From Bacteroidaceae bacterium (GTDB taxonomy: Bacteria; Bacteroidota; Bacteroidia; Bacteroidales; Bacteroidaceae), in the NCBI GenBank assembly GCA_017548225.1, contig JAFYMV010000230.1, forward strand, positions 1 to 6,763: a DNA stretch of 6,763 nt, read 5' to 3'. The notes below the pieces were generated by a model. The model made no database searches. It was not told the DNA's origin and saw only the letters and a list, made by a program, of their open reading frames with translations. The translations under genes and the position numbers were made by a program. The stretch's first letter is position 1, and every line of letters begins with the position of its first letter. Shown one piece after another: positions 1 through 4,018 of the stretch.

Positions 1-167
1 GCATAGTCGGGCTCACATTTCAGCACCACAAGGTTGGGTCGCTCCAGGTCGAGGCAAGTAAATATCTTACCCATGAGGCGAAACACCAGTGTGGTCTCGT
101 CAAAGGGGAACGCCTCGTCGGTATAGGACTTTGTCAAGCAGTATTCGCGGATGTCTTCGATGTTCAT
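1..167 (-). CDS. MmcQ/YjbR-family protein, N-terminal part (cut by window edge)
   Basis: The minus strand opens with ATG at 167-165 and reads without a stop to base 1, giving 55 full codons that begin MNIEDIREYCLTKSYTDEAF. The FPFDETTLVF stretch at residues 20-29, followed by the MGKIF and LDLERPNLVVLKC stretches, is the typical start of the small MmcQ/YjbR family. Those proteins are usually about 110-120 residues with a CyaY-like alpha/beta fold, and they are described as DNA-binding on structural grounds. Their cellular role is poorly known, so no specific function is assigned. The C-terminal half lies outside the window. A good Bacteroidetes promoter lies 17 bases upstream and supports this start. 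The gene diverges from the acyltransferase at 285. The family call is from recognised sequence pattern, not from a search. Confidence 0.85.
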   Translation of the reverse strand, partial: MNIEDIREYCLTKSYTDEAFPFDETTLVFRLMGKIFTCLDLERPNLVVLKCEPDY

Positions 168-183
168 GGCATGATAGTTTCTC

Positions 184-215
184 CAAAAGTACGGCAAAAA
201 CTGTCTTCGTCCAAA
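184..215 (-). promoter_or_regulatory. Bacteroidetes-type promoter of the YjbR-family gene
   Basis: Read on the minus strand, TTTG (bases 215-212) is followed after 20 bases by TACTTTTG (191-184). This matches the Bacteroidetes housekeeping form TTTG, 19-21 bases, TAnnTTTG. Transcription would begin roughly 7-10 bases before the ATG at 167, so the leader would be very short. The spacing and both boxes are seen directly. Promoter activity is inferred. Confidence 0.7.
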
Positions 216-218
216 GCG

Positions 219-253
219 TTTGGTATATTTTTCACAAATTCCCGTTACCTTTG
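219..253 (+). promoter_or_regulatory. Candidate promoter of the acyltransferase gene
   Basis: TTTG at 219-222 and TACCTTTG at 246-253 fit the Bacteroidetes -33 and -7 boxes. The 23-base spacing is a few bases longer than usual. The -7 box is a perfect TAnnTTTG, about 30 bases before the ATG at 285. The -33 box sits three bases from the -33 box of the opposing promoter. Confidence 0.55.
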
Positions 254-284
254 CCGAAAGAATCATTAACAAAACAATACTAGG

Positions 285-1430
285 ATGAATCAACAACAAC
301 TCGTGTGGTGCGATGCCCTCCGCCTGCTCGCCTTCTTCATGCTTTTGTGCTGCCATGCAGCCGACCCGTTCTATGCCTCGGCTGCTTATGCATCTGCAGT
401 CACATCGGTAGATTCCGAACTAGTTAGTTGGGGTGTGCGCTGGGGGTCGCTGGTGCGTCCGTGCGTCCCCTTGTTCGTTATGCTCACAGGCGTACTCTCA
501 TTGCCCGTAAAGGGGAGCATGGAATCGTTCTACAAAAAGCGCATTCCCCGCGTGTTGTTTCCCTTTCTCATATGGTCAGTCATCTACTACCTTACCCCAT
601 GGCTTACGGGCGTGCTAGGCATGGAGAGCAGTGTGGTCATCAAACTGTTCAGTTGGGCCGAAACCGATAGCCAAGCCTTGACTGACGGACTGGCACGCGT
701 GGCACGCATACCCTACGCATTCAGTTTCATCGCCTGCCACATGTGGTACATCTATATGCTTGTGGGGCTCTACCTGTACCTGCCCATCTTCTCTGCATGG
801 GTCGAGCGTGCCACCAAGCGACAGAAGGAGATATTCTTACTCCTGTGGGCATTAAGCACATGCCTCCCCTATTTCAACGAATATGTCAGCCGCTATGCCT
901 TTGGTACTTGTGAGTGGAACTTCTTCGGGTTGTTCTATTATTTTGCTGGTTTCAGCGGATATATGCTCCTGGGGCACTACATACAACACTACATCCGTTG
1001 GAGCCTCACCAAGACACTAGTTGTGGCGATACCCTTGCTTGTGGGTGGTTTCTTCATCACTTATAGCGGTTACTCATATATCATGGGCCTACCCGCCAAG
1101 ACTCCCGAACAGGTAGAACTATTCTGGACATACAACACCCCAAATGTGGCGATGATGACCATCGCCTGCTTCCTTATGGTGTACCGCATGAAGATTGCAC
1201 CCGACTCGCGTGTTGCCACATGGCTGGCCAGCCTGACCACATGTGGATTTGGTATCTATATGATACACTACTTCTTCGTGAGTCTCGGCTACGAAGCGGG
1301 CATCTGGCTTCACATCCCCGCTCCGCTGCGCATCCCCTTCTCTGCCTTGATTATCCTCATCTGCTCATGGGCAATCGTTGCCCTCGTCAAGCGCCTTATG
1401 GGCCGCTGGGCAACCATCCTTATGGGGTAA
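285..1430 (+). CDS. Acyltransferase family 3 membrane protein (probable glycan O-acetyltransferase)
   Basis: A 381-residue integral membrane protein of the acyltransferase-3 family (PF01757), which moves acyl groups, usually acetyl, onto envelope sugars or lipids at the inner membrane. Residues seen: Arg13 and His24 form the family's R-X10-H motif in the first membrane segment (DALRLLAFFMLLCCH, 10-24). An RxxR pair, RIPR, is at 86-89. HMWYIYMLVGLYLYLPIF (152-169) and GFGIYMIHYFF (321-331) are further family signatures. About ten hydrophobic segments can be picked out, near 7-24, 55-75, 90-110, 152-170, 182-198, 212-231, 244-261, 285-301, 313-332 and 350-368, as expected for a standalone member without an SGNH domain. 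Length is normal. The ATG at 285 is chosen because it lies just before the R-X10-H segment and about 30 bases after a -7 box. The overall look resembles WecH/YiaH-like O-acetyltransferases, but the acceptor is unknown. The gene appears monocistronic, with a terminator directly after its stop. Confidence 0.9.
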   Translation: MNQQQLVWCDALRLLAFFMLLCCHAADPFYASAAYASAVTSVDSELVSWGVRWGSLVRPCVPLFVMLTGVLSLPVKGSMESFYKKRIPRVLFPFLIWSVIYYLTPWLTGVLGMESSVVIKLFSWAETDSQALTDGLARVARIPYAFSFIACHMWYIYMLVGLYLYLPIFSAWVERATKRQKEIFLLLWALSTCLPYFNEYVSRYAFGTCEWNFFGLFYYFAGFSGYMLLGHYIQHYIRWSLTKTLVVAIPLLVGGFFITYSGYSYIMGLPAKTPEQVELFWTYNTPNVAMMTIACFLMVYRMKIAPDSRVATWLASLTTCGFGIYMIHYFFVSLGYEAGIWLHIPAPLRIPFSALIILICSWAIVALVKRLMGRWATILMG

Positions 1431-1434
1431 ACAT

Positions 1435-1469
1435 AGTCCCAAAGGCCGCGGCCCTTGGGACTTCTTTTT
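1435..1469 (+). terminator. Intrinsic terminator after the acyltransferase gene
   Basis: Four bases after the stop codon, AGTCCCAA at 1435-1442 pairs with TTGGGACT at 1455-1462. The stem continues through GGC/GCC with one A-C mismatch and a CGCG loop (12 base pairs by eye), and a T-rich tract (to 1469) follows. This is a textbook Rho-independent terminator for the plus strand. In the minus direction the T tract is weak (ATGTTTACC), so it is probably not an efficient terminator for the pseudogene that converges on it. Confidence 0.88.
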
Positions 1470-1475
1470 ATTCGC

Positions 1476-1846
1476 TTATTCTACCGGAATCTGAATCAGC
1501 GAGAGCCACTATTCGGGATTCTCTTGGTTCCATACGCCGTCGATGCAGCTTGTGCGCAGATGTCCTGCCATCTTGTAGCCCTGCTCCTTCACCTACTCGC
1601 AATACTTGATGTTGAGGTCCGTGGAGCAGTGCTCCTCCTGGTGCTCAATGGTGAAGCGGTACTCGGGCGGTGGGCACTGTCAGCCGAGGCGTTGCATCTG
1701 CGCTATGTTGTGTAGCGATACCCTATCCACTCATCTGCCTCGTCAGGCACGAGCAATCCCTTCTGCTCGTAGTGGCGCAGGCCCTTCACCGTCACCTGCA
1801 TCATCTTGGAGAACTCTCCGATTTTTAACTTTGTTCGTTCACTCAT
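1476..1846 (-). pseudogene. Decayed MerR-family regulator with GyrI-like effector domain
   Basis: From ATG 1846-1844 the minus strand encodes a MerR-type winged helix-turn-helix start: LKIGEFSKMMQVTVKGLRHY at residues 7-26, then EQKGLLVPDEADEWIGYRY to residue 45. At about 1711-1710 the frame shifts, and NIAQMQRLG, the expected next piece of a MerR domain, follows in the new frame. That frame then carries remnants of a GyrI-like small-molecule-binding domain: PPPEYRFTIEHQEEH, STDLNIKYCE, EQGYKMAGHLRTSCIDGVWN, then QENPE and WLSLIQIPVE, ending at TAA 1478-1476. Three in-frame stops interrupt it: TGA 1682-1680, TAG 1595-1593 and TAG 1511-1509. Intact relatives are about 270-290 residues. Here only about 123 codons remain, so most of the coiled-coil dimerisation helix and the middle of the GyrI domain are missing. 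The homology and order of pieces are read from the sequence. Family lengths are from general knowledge. The original target is unknown. Confidence 0.88.
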
Positions 1847-1858
1847 AATCGTACGATT
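1847..1858. promoter_or_regulatory. Perfect 12-base palindrome abutting the MerR pseudogene start
   Basis: AATCGTACGATT is its own reverse complement and ends immediately before the ATG of the MerR-type pseudogene. It could be a relic operator for autoregulation. Classical MerR operators are longer spaced dyads inside the promoter, so this is only a candidate, and a 12-base palindrome can also occur by chance. Confidence 0.3.
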
Positions 1859-1874
1859 TATTTGCTAGCGAGTG

Positions 1875-1907
1875 CAAAGGTTGTGCCAACGCCGACGCGG
1901 TATGAAA
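1875..1907 (-). promoter_or_regulatory. Weak candidate promoter of the MerR pseudogene
   Basis: On the minus strand TTTC (1907-1904) is followed after 21 bases by AACCTTTG (1882-1875). Each box is one base off the Bacteroidetes consensus. The placement would give a leader of about 25 bases before the ATG at 1846, which is a normal arrangement. Whether it still works is unknown. Confidence 0.35.
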
Positions 1908-1914
1908 GCGTCGG
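1892..1914. repeat. 7-base-pair inverted repeat (hairpin)
   Basis: CCGACGC (1892-1898) and GCGTCGG (1908-1914) form a perfect 7-base-pair stem with a 9-base loop. With a 2-base bulge the stem can extend by pairing CAAC upstream with GTTG downstream. No T tract follows on either strand, so it is not an obvious terminator. It overlaps the -33 area of the candidate MerR promoter and could be a binding site or an RNA hairpin in a longer leader. Confidence 0.45.
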
Positions 1915-2007
1915 TTGCGACGACGGGAGGTTTATCTCCCCAAAGGAGTCTCAATCTTGCAATTGCTTACAACGAGTGCAGCCAACCTTCGCGACTCTTT
2001 CGAGGTG

Positions 2008-2041
2008 CAAAGTTAACATATGCCCTTAGGTACGAGTCAAG
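2008..2041 (-). promoter_or_regulatory. Candidate upstream promoter reading toward the MerR pseudogene
   Basis: On the minus strand a perfect -7 box, TAACTTTG (2015-2008), is preceded 22 bases away by CTTG (2041-2038), one base off TTTG. A transcript from here would carry a leader of about 155 bases before the pseudogene ATG, covering the 1892-1914 hairpin. A second small hairpin lies in that leader: GGGAG/CTCCC around an ATAAAC loop, near 1930-1946. Confidence 0.35.
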
Positions 2042-2099
2042 CGAAAAGGGGAAAAGTTTGCTAAAAAGTTATCAACAATCTCGTGTTCCTGCTCACAAC

Positions 2100-2311
2100 C
2101 CCTTCTGAGTGGGGGACAGGGGGTGGGGACAATTAAATGAGCAGTTCTGTCCCCCACCCTACACGGCCACCATGAGAGGGAGAACTTTATTATTTTTATT
2201 TTTTTATATATAAAAATAGAATCAAAAAATGTGTGGGAGACATCTGAGGCGGAGGTGGGGGACAAAGAGCAGAAATAACTGTCCCCCATCCCCTGTCCCC
2301 CACCCTTTGAG
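2100..2311. mobile_element. MITE-like inverted-repeat element with GGGGGAC/GTCCCCC termini
   Basis: Two units of about 54 bases, 2107-2160 and 2253-2306, are imperfect reverse complements of each other and enclose a 92-base AT-rich centre. Each unit is itself a hairpin: GTGGGGGACAG 2109-2119 pairs with CTGTCCCCCAC 2147-2157, and GGTGGGGGACA 2254-2264 with TGTCCCCCACC 2294-2304. The centre contains a 16-base palindrome of T5-ATATAT-A5 at 2201-2216. Flanking the whole is a short near-repeat, CCCTTCTGAG (2100-2109) and CCCTTTGAG (2303-2311), which overlaps the unit ends and might be a target-site duplication altered by one indel. There is no transposase and no coding capacity, so if mobile it would depend on an enzyme elsewhere. 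Alternatives are an extragenic palindromic repeat or a simple local inversion-duplication. The repeats are certain; mobility is inference. Confidence 0.5.
2283..2305 (-). other. Canonical G-quadruplex motif on the minus strand
   Basis: Read on the minus strand this stretch has four guanine runs of 3, 5, 4 and 5, separated by loops T, ACA and AT. This satisfies the usual four-run, short-loop G-quadruplex pattern. The inverted copy at 2109-2130 has only three such runs because GGG is replaced by GAG, so the motif is specific to this copy. It would appear in RNA only if transcripts from the DUF4861 gene read about 345 bases past their stop. Confidence 0.55.
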
Positions 2312-2326
2312 AATTGAGTAATGAAA
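2306..2326 (+). repeat. Degenerate TGAG heptamer array 1
   Basis: Three consecutive 7-base units, TTTGAGA, ATTGAGT and AATGAAA, share the core nnTGAGn in strict 7-base register. The array directly follows the inverted-repeat element. On its own it is weak; it gains weight from three similar arrays between 2527 and 2660. Confidence 0.4.
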
Positions 2327-2388
2327 GCTTATGAGGGAGAGTTAAGGGTAGCAGATGGAAGGAACTGCAGACAGGTATTAAGGGGTGA

Positions 2389-2440
2389 TTTTCACAGGTG
2401 CAGCTCATAAATATCGCAGGTGTGAAAAAGTTTTTCTCAC
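2389..2440. repeat. Two overlapping, mutually exclusive hairpins
   Basis: TTTTCACA (2389-2396) pairs with TGTGAAAA (2421-2428) around a 24-base loop. The right arm GTGAAAAA (2422-2429) can instead pair with the following TTTTTCTCAC (2431-2440), allowing one bulge. The two structures compete for the same bases. AGGTG also occurs twice, once just after the left arm and once just before the right. No gene lies immediately downstream on either strand, so attenuation is not supported. It may be another small palindromic repeat. Confidence 0.4.
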
Positions 2441-2502
2441 TTGTAATCAATTATTTATAAAGAGAAGAATGCTAAAGAATGCAATAAGTCGAAATGCGTC
2501 TG

Positions 2503-2521
2503 GCAAAAGCATTACTTTTGC
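2503..2521. repeat. Perfect 7-base-pair hairpin containing a -7-like box
   Basis: GCAAAAG (2503-2509) and CTTTTGC (2515-2521) are perfect inverted arms around a 5-base loop. The right arm overlaps TACTTTTG (2513-2520), a perfect plus-strand TAnnTTTG box, but no TTTG lies 19-23 bases upstream and no plus-strand gene follows. It may be a relic promoter or chance. No T tract marks it as a terminator. Confidence 0.35.
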
Positions 2522-2526
2522 ATCAA

Positions 2527-2575
2527 CAATGAGCCCTAAGCAATGAGCAATGAGTCATTAGTCATGAGCAGTGTG
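2527..2575 (+). repeat. Degenerate TGAG heptamer array 2 (seven units)
   Basis: Seven units in unbroken 7-base register: CAATGAG, CCCTAAG, CAATGAG, CAATGAG, TCATTAG, TCATGAG, CAGTGTG. Three units are identical, and most keep the ATGAG or TTAG core. This is the clearest of the four arrays. Its end overlaps a small hairpin, AGCAG/CTGCT, at 2567-2580. It lies downstream of the DUF4861 gene, which is transcribed toward it. Confidence 0.6.
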
Positions 2576-2594
2576 CTGCTATCCAGAGGCAAGT

Positions 2595-2615
2595 TCATCT
2601 CTCATCCCTCAGGGT
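2595..2615 (-). repeat. Degenerate heptamer array 3
   Basis: TCATCTC, TCATCCC and TCAGGGT follow each other in 7-base register on the plus strand. On the minus strand they read as TGA/TGAG-containing heptamers, so the orientation is opposite to array 2. Confidence 0.4.
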
Positions 2616-2632
2616 TTGTGCCATGCTTGAAC

Positions 2633-2660
2633 TCTCATTTCTCACCTCTCAATAACTCAC
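2633..2660 (-). repeat. Degenerate heptamer array 4, running over the DUF4861 stop codon
   Basis: TCTCATT, TCTCACC, TCTCAAT and AACTCAC are four consecutive 7-base units. On the minus strand they become GTGAGTT, ATTGAGA, GGTGAGA and AATGAGA, the same TGAG core as array 2 but inverted. The TGA stop of the DUF4861 gene (2651-2649) is formed within the second of these units, so the array may have shaped that protein's last residues. Confidence 0.5.
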
Positions 2661-3884
2661 CACAAGCGGGTGTCGGAGGAGATGGGCGTAGTGGGCGAGG
2701 TAGTCGGTCCAAGCTTGCATTGATGCAAAGCCGTACTTGCTCCAGCCCGAGCCCCAGTAGTAGGTGTATTGACTGTCGGGCTTATAGTTGCTGATAGCGA
2801 GCACATGGCCTGAAGCGCCGCGCTCTTTGGCTTCTTTGTTGGTGAACATCATGGGCTTGGCCTCGCTGACTTTCTTGGTCATGACGGCGCCCACATAGAG
2901 AATGCCATTGTCGGCGGTGGCATTGTCGGTGGGGTCGGCATAGGCGATGTAGCCCTTGTCGGGCTGGAGGACATAGGCGGAGGGACTTTCGGGGTGGATG
3001 ACGAGGCCGACGGCTATGGGCGTGACAGAGGAGAGTCCGGCATAGGATACGGTGGTCTTGTTGAGCTGCGAGCCTTTATCGAGGGTGATGATGCGGGTCT
3101 CTACCACCTTGTCCTTACCTACTGCGAGGGGGCGGTAGGTGAGCTTGAGGGTGAAGCGTAGGGGGCCGTTTTCCATGATTTCGTAGGTGTCCCAGCAGTA
3201 GGGGTACACGATATTTTCGCCTTGCATCAGGGCTGCCGTGCCGCATCCGAGCGTGGGACCTACCTTGTAGCAGTCGAGTCCGTCGCCATGGTCTACCTGG
3301 TACGATATGGACTGGTGCAGGGCATTGGCTTCGGGGTACTTGCGGGCTTTGCGCAGGCGGGTAATTTCGGCTTGCACATCGGGGTTGAGGTGCGTGGCAT
3401 AGCGCTGCTCTACGACTAGGTGGGGCACACGCTTGGCCCATGCGTCGTAGCCATAGGAGCGCTCTCCCTTGTCCTGCGTGGCAGGGCCGTAGGCGCGGTA
3501 GGCGGTGCGGTCGTTCTCCCAGGCGATGTCGTCGGCGCTCTCGGGGTAGTGACGGCCATACACGAGGCGCTCGGCCTTGACGGGCTCGCCTATGGCAATG
3601 GTGTAGGTGGCGGTGTCATTGGCGGGCACGGTGGCGGGGAACAGGAGGTGATGGTCGTAGGTGATCTGATAGGGCACCTGGCATCCGTCGGCATCAAGGA
3701 TGATGTATTGCTCTTCGTCGATGAGGGTCAGCTGCTCGGCAATGGCGCTGATGGGTACCTCGACCAACTCATCGATGCGGGCGAAGGACTGGTCGTTGCT
3801 CACGAAAACGGTGAAAGGGGTACTGGGGCGCTGGCTGCACGAAGCAAGCAAAGCGAGGAAAAAGAGGAATACTAATTTTCTCAT
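2649..3884 (-). CDS. DUF4861-family lipoprotein
   Basis: A 411-residue exported lipoprotein. The signal peptide MRKLVFLFFLALLASC ends in a lipobox (LASC), with Cys16 the expected lipidation site. The next residues, SQRPSTPF, lack acidic residues of the surface-export type, so a periplasm-facing anchor seems likelier than cell-surface display. The body shows what I recognise as DUF4861 signatures: AWENDRTAYRAYGPA (121-135), YGYDAWAKR (144-152), HGDGLDCYKVGPTLGCG (199-215) and YYWGSGWSKYGF (375-386). The family is common in Bacteroidetes, often in polysaccharide-utilisation loci; its activity is not established to my knowledge, and a carbohydrate-related role is only a guess. No SusC/SusD or glycosidase neighbour is visible. 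The ATG at 3884 is preferred over the in-frame TTG at 3923, because that TTG lies inside the -7 promoter box and would put 13 residues before the signal peptide. The gene is divergent from the glycosyltransferase at 4019. No convincing terminator follows. Confidence 0.85.
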   Translation of the reverse strand: MRKLVFLFFLALLASCSQRPSTPFTVFVSNDQSFARIDELVEVPISAIAEQLTLIDEEQYIILDADGCQVPYQITYDHHLLFPATVPANDTATYTIAIGEPVKAERLVYGRHYPESADDIAWENDRTAYRAYGPATQDKGERSYGYDAWAKRVPHLVVEQRYATHLNPDVQAEITRLRKARKYPEANALHQSISYQVDHGDGLDCYKVGPTLGCGTAALMQGENIVYPYCWDTYEIMENGPLRFTLKLTYRPLAVGKDKVVETRIITLDKGSQLNKTTVSYAGLSSVTPIAVGLVIHPESPSAYVLQPDKGYIAYADPTDNATADNGILYVGAVMTKKVSEAKPMMFTNKEAKERGASGHVLAISNYKPDSQYTYYWGSGWSKYGFASMQAWTDYLAHYAHLLRHPLVVSY

Positions 3885-3920
3885 ATTCGATGATGTGCAT
3901 TGGGGTTGGTGTATCTCTAG

Positions 3921-3952
3921 CAAAGTTACAAGAAAATATTTAATATAACATA
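3921..3952 (-). promoter_or_regulatory. Candidate promoter of the DUF4861 gene
   Basis: On the minus strand TAACTTTG (3928-3921) is a perfect -7 box, preceded after 20 bases by TATG (3952-3949), one base off TTTG. It lies 36 bases before the ATG at 3884, which fits a leader of about 30 bases. Confidence 0.55.
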
Positions 3953-3990
3953 ATTAGGATTCGAAATGCGGTAGTATTATAGTTTTTTTG

Positions 3991-3998
3991 TACATTTG
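3991..3998 (+). promoter_or_regulatory. -7 box of the glycosyltransferase operon
   Basis: TACATTTG is a perfect TAnnTTTG box ending 20 bases before the ATG at 4019. The region 19-23 bases upstream offers no good TTTG (nearest is AATG at 3965-3968), so the promoter is either weak at -33 or needs an activator. The box includes the G of an upstream in-frame GTG (3998-4000), which rules against that GTG as the start codon. Confidence 0.5.
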
Positions 3999-4018
3999 TG
4001 CAATTAAAGAGCTGTATC

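Larger units (their letters stand above)
1847..2648. other. About 800-base gene-free, repeat-rich intergenic region
   Basis: No open reading frame here has a recognisable product in either direction, and the short frames present are of low-complexity or repeat origin. The region lies between the MerR pseudogene and the stop of the DUF4861 gene. It holds hairpins and possible promoter boxes near 1875-2041, a 200-base inverted-repeat element at 2100-2311, a G-quadruplex motif, further hairpins at 2389-2440 and 2503-2521, and four arrays of degenerate heptamers. A single DnaA-box-like TTATCAACA occurs at 2069-2077. Two copies of AAGAATGC lie 10 bases apart at 2465-2472 and 2475-2482. Together these suggest a plastic site that has collected insertions and deletions. 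Confidence 0.75.

Noticed and set aside
1509..1682. Stop-codon recoding (TAG/TGA read as amino acids) instead of a pseudogene
   Set aside because: Neighbouring genes have no internal TAG or TGA, and the same region also has a frameshift and large deletions, so decay is the simpler reading.
1455..1848. Short plus-strand open frames in the 1455-1848 region (86 and 80 codons, among others)
   Set aside because: They are antisense to the MerR/GyrI pseudogene, whose minus-strand translation gives clear homology in pieces. The plus frames give nothing recognisable.
2069..2077. DnaA-box-like TTATCAACA as a possible replication origin
   Set aside because: A single box with one mismatch to the common consensus, no cluster and no dnaA/dnaN neighbours.
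2527..2660. CRISPR array
   Set aside because: The repeats are only 7 bases, contiguous and degenerate, without spacers or cas genes.
2543..2794. Plus-strand 83-codon open frame downstream of the TACTTTTG box
   Set aside because: It is composed of heptamer-repeat sequence and then the antisense of the DUF4861 C-terminus. No recognisable domain, and the -33 box is absent.
3420..3875. Plus-strand 151-codon open frame antisense to the DUF4861 gene
   Set aside because: Gly/Val-rich translation typical of the opposite strand of a GC-biased gene. The minus-strand frame has a signal peptide, lipobox and family motifs.
3885..3923. Thirteen-residue N-terminal extension of the DUF4861 protein from a TTG codon
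   Set aside because: The TTG lies in the -7 promoter box and the extension would displace the lipoprotein signal peptide.
3998..4018. GTG start for the first glycosyltransferase
   Set aside because: The G is the last base of a perfect -7 box, so it would not be in the transcript. ATG 4019 starts right before the first beta strand.
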